Source of the DNA: Chinchilla lanigera
Taxonomy: Eukaryota > Chordata > Mammalia > Rodentia > Chinchillidae
DNA: 64,000 bases
Reading direction: 5' to 3'
Assembly (NCBI RefSeq): GCF_000276665.1
Contig: NW_004955466.1
Span: forward strand, 12,018,351-12,082,350
Part shown: piece after piece, positions 51,401 to 54,400 of the stretch
Numbering within the stretch: the stretch's first letter is position 1
Layout: each line of letters begins with the position of its first letter
Position numbers and translations under genes: made by a program
The notes under the pieces: model-generated
Database searches by the model: none
Seen by the model: the letters and a program-made list of their open reading frames with translations, nothing else
What the model was told of the DNA's origin: nothing

Positions 51401-54400
51401 GCGTTTCATTTAAGACATTCTTAGTGGTTGTCTTACTCAGCATCCCCTTCCTCAAAAGAAATGCTGTTCTGAATCACGGGATTGCCAGTAGTCCATCTCC
51501 CCTTAGTGCTATGGGGGAGTGGCCAGCAGGCGTCTTTTCTCTTTACTGCCATCTACTGGAGTGTGGTCGTAGTACACAGGTGCACAGATGTCCCAAGGTG
51601 AAAGGTACTCAGGTGGCTTGTTCTCGTGCAGTGTACAACCTGCACGAGTAAACATAGCAGCCTTACTAAAACTACTTAATGGTAGAAGTATATTTTAAAC
51701 ATGAGAAAAATGAATTTGTGTATAACGGCACCGCAAAATAAAAATGTATTTACCTTATCACTTGAAAAATTATTCACTGTTTGCCTTTTTGAACTTTAGT
51801 ATATGAGTATGATAACGGGCAGAATGTTTATATTTCACAGTTCATTATGTAGTCTTGGAATTCAACTTTATTATGTAAAGAATTGTTTGACATAAAGGCA
51901 AGAATATCTTTTGAAAGCAGGTGGCTTGCCTGTACTTTCGTGTCCATTACTAAGAAGAATATGAAAATTTTGAGAATTCACATGGCTCATTTTAAATGTC
52001 TCTTTTCAGAATTAAGTGAAATACCATATTCCTGTCTTAGGACACAAAGTGACCATCATACATATGAATCAGTTTCTGCTAGATCCTAGGTCACACCATT
52101 TAATATACTCATATTTTACTGCTAGTCCTTCAATTTTTTTTCTTTTATGTGCTACACTGTGGTCTAAGTAGTACTAGTGAAGATTGCAAAGTAGCCACTT
52201 ACACAGAATTGAATATTCTATGTAATGTATTTTCACACATTTTACTTTGAAATTCCCTCCCCCTAAATTTTTGGTGGAAATGTCATGATTTATTTGATAT
52301 ATGAAATTTGTATAGAGAGTATTCTTCATTTTTATTTTTTTGAGACAAGGTCTTACTATGTAGTGCAGGTTGAATTCACTGCATTCCTCCTGCCTCAGCC
52401 TCCTGCGTGCTAGGATTACAGGTATGTGCCACCACACCCAGCCTGTACAGGAAATATTCAGGCACATAATTAAAAGAGATTTTTATTATATCATATAGCA
52501 ACATTATTAAAATATCATAAGGTTTTGTTGTAGAATGAATTGTGACAGTAAAAACCTGAATAGCACAGTATTTCCTCTTGCAGACTCTTGTTCATCTGAT
52601 AGTGAAACAGAAGACCCTTTAGAGAAGAGTTTGATCAGTGAAGAACTGTTTCCTGATTCTAAAGAAGAACTAGAAAAAGCTGACACTGTAAATGATGACA
52701 CGCTCGACGAGGAGACCGCGAAGATGGCTGCACATGCGCTCCGGGAGCCAGACAGGACGCCTGGGCCGCGGCCAGAATCCCTGCAGCCCGAGGCCGGCGA
52801 GGATGAGCAGGTGGCCCAGCTTTTCGGAAGCAAAGTGGAGCAGAGTGAGGACGTCAAGAAGGACCCAGAGAAGTCGCCAAAGGGCAAGGGAAGGCGAAGC
52901 AAGACAAAAGAGATCTCCTTAGAAATCCTGAAGCTGGCGTCCTTTGGCCCAGGGGAGGCCGGGAGTGAGGCTCCGGGGGAAGGCCCGGCGCCCGACCTTT
53001 CCTCACTGGACAGCAAGAGCTCGGCTCCCGCGGTCGAGGATGAAGTCGACCCATACGGGAAGGACAGAAGGTTGAAGCGGAAACTGCCCGGGCAGCCGTC
53101 CCCGGAGAAGAAAGCCAGAATGGAGAACGGGCTGGGCGCGGCCGGCAGCGCTGCGCAGGAGCGCACGGGGGCCGGGGACAGCGAGGCCCCGGGGAGCCCA
53201 GAGCACACGGGGGTCCCCCCTGCCCGCTGCCCCTGCGTGCAGGACGCGGCTGCGGGTGTCGCGCCGCTGCGGGACGAGGATGACGCCCTGCCGCTGATCG
53301 GGCCCGAGACCCTGGTGTGCCACGAGGTGGACCTGGACGACCTGGACGACAGGGACAGGACCAGCGTGGAGGAGACTGGCTCCCCGGGCCCCGGGCCACC
53401 CGGGCTCCCCGCGGCCGCCTCCCCGCTTGCCCTCAGCCAGGACGGGTCCCGGAGCGAGAGCGACACCACGGTCGAGGTGGACGGCGTGGCCCTGGAGGTG
53501 GACAGCGTGGCCGAGGAGCCGCAGGAGGGCCTCTGCGAGCCGGAGCCGGGGGCGGCCGGTGGGCTGGACGTGGGCCCCACCGCTTGCAGCGAACCCGCGC
53601 CGGACCGGGAGGGCAGAGAGAAGGGTGAGGCTCCGCGGGTCGCACGGTAAACCATGCCTGGCTTTAAAAGCCCCGAGTACCGCCCTGCAGGGTGGTGCCT
53701 ATAGAAAGCAGTGCGTTTCAGGCAGTAACTACCCTCTGCTCTTCTTGTTCCTTTTCCTTCAAATTCTCTTTCCCCTCATTTCAGGTCAGAAAAGACCAAG
53801 TGATGGAAATAGTGGATTAATGGCAAAAAAACAAAAGCGTACCCCAAAACGAACAAGTGCCGTAGCCAAAAATGAAAAGAACGGAGCAGGTTGGTGCCTC
53901 CATGCCGGCAGATGTGCAGCGGTAGTCATTTCTGCAGTTGGTTGGGTTGATCATCGGTGTCAGTTTAAAAACGTAGTTGGTTTATTATTTTATAAAAATA
54001 GTCACTTTCTGTTAACTTCTTTAAATTTTTAAAAATTTTTTATGTTTTTAGTTTTTTGAGATAAGGCTTCACTGTGTAGTTCAGGATGGTCTTGAACTCG
54101 TAGTGATCTTCCTGCCTCAGCCTCCTGAGTACTGGGACTACAGGTGCTACCATGGAGTCTTAAGAGAAGTGCCCAAAATAGTACATGATTCTTACCTGGC
54201 TCCTGTTGCTATAAAGTGTGTGGTTGGGTCGTGTGGGGCTCTGATGATTCCATGGGAGAAGTACATCCATGATAATTTCCTGGTGTGGATGGCCGCATGG
54301 TTCTGTTACATTGATGGTGGTTGTAAGAACATATCCACAAATTCAGAGATCATTTTCCTGTCAAGAAATGAAGACTGATTTGCCTCCCTTTGAGTGTGGG

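Noticed and set aside
52507..53655. 382-codon open frame on the reverse strand opposite ARID4A exon 19
   Set aside because: It mirrors the GC-rich coding exon, has a Ser/Gly/Pro-biased composition and no domain. Stop codons are simply rare in GC-rich DNA on the opposite strand.
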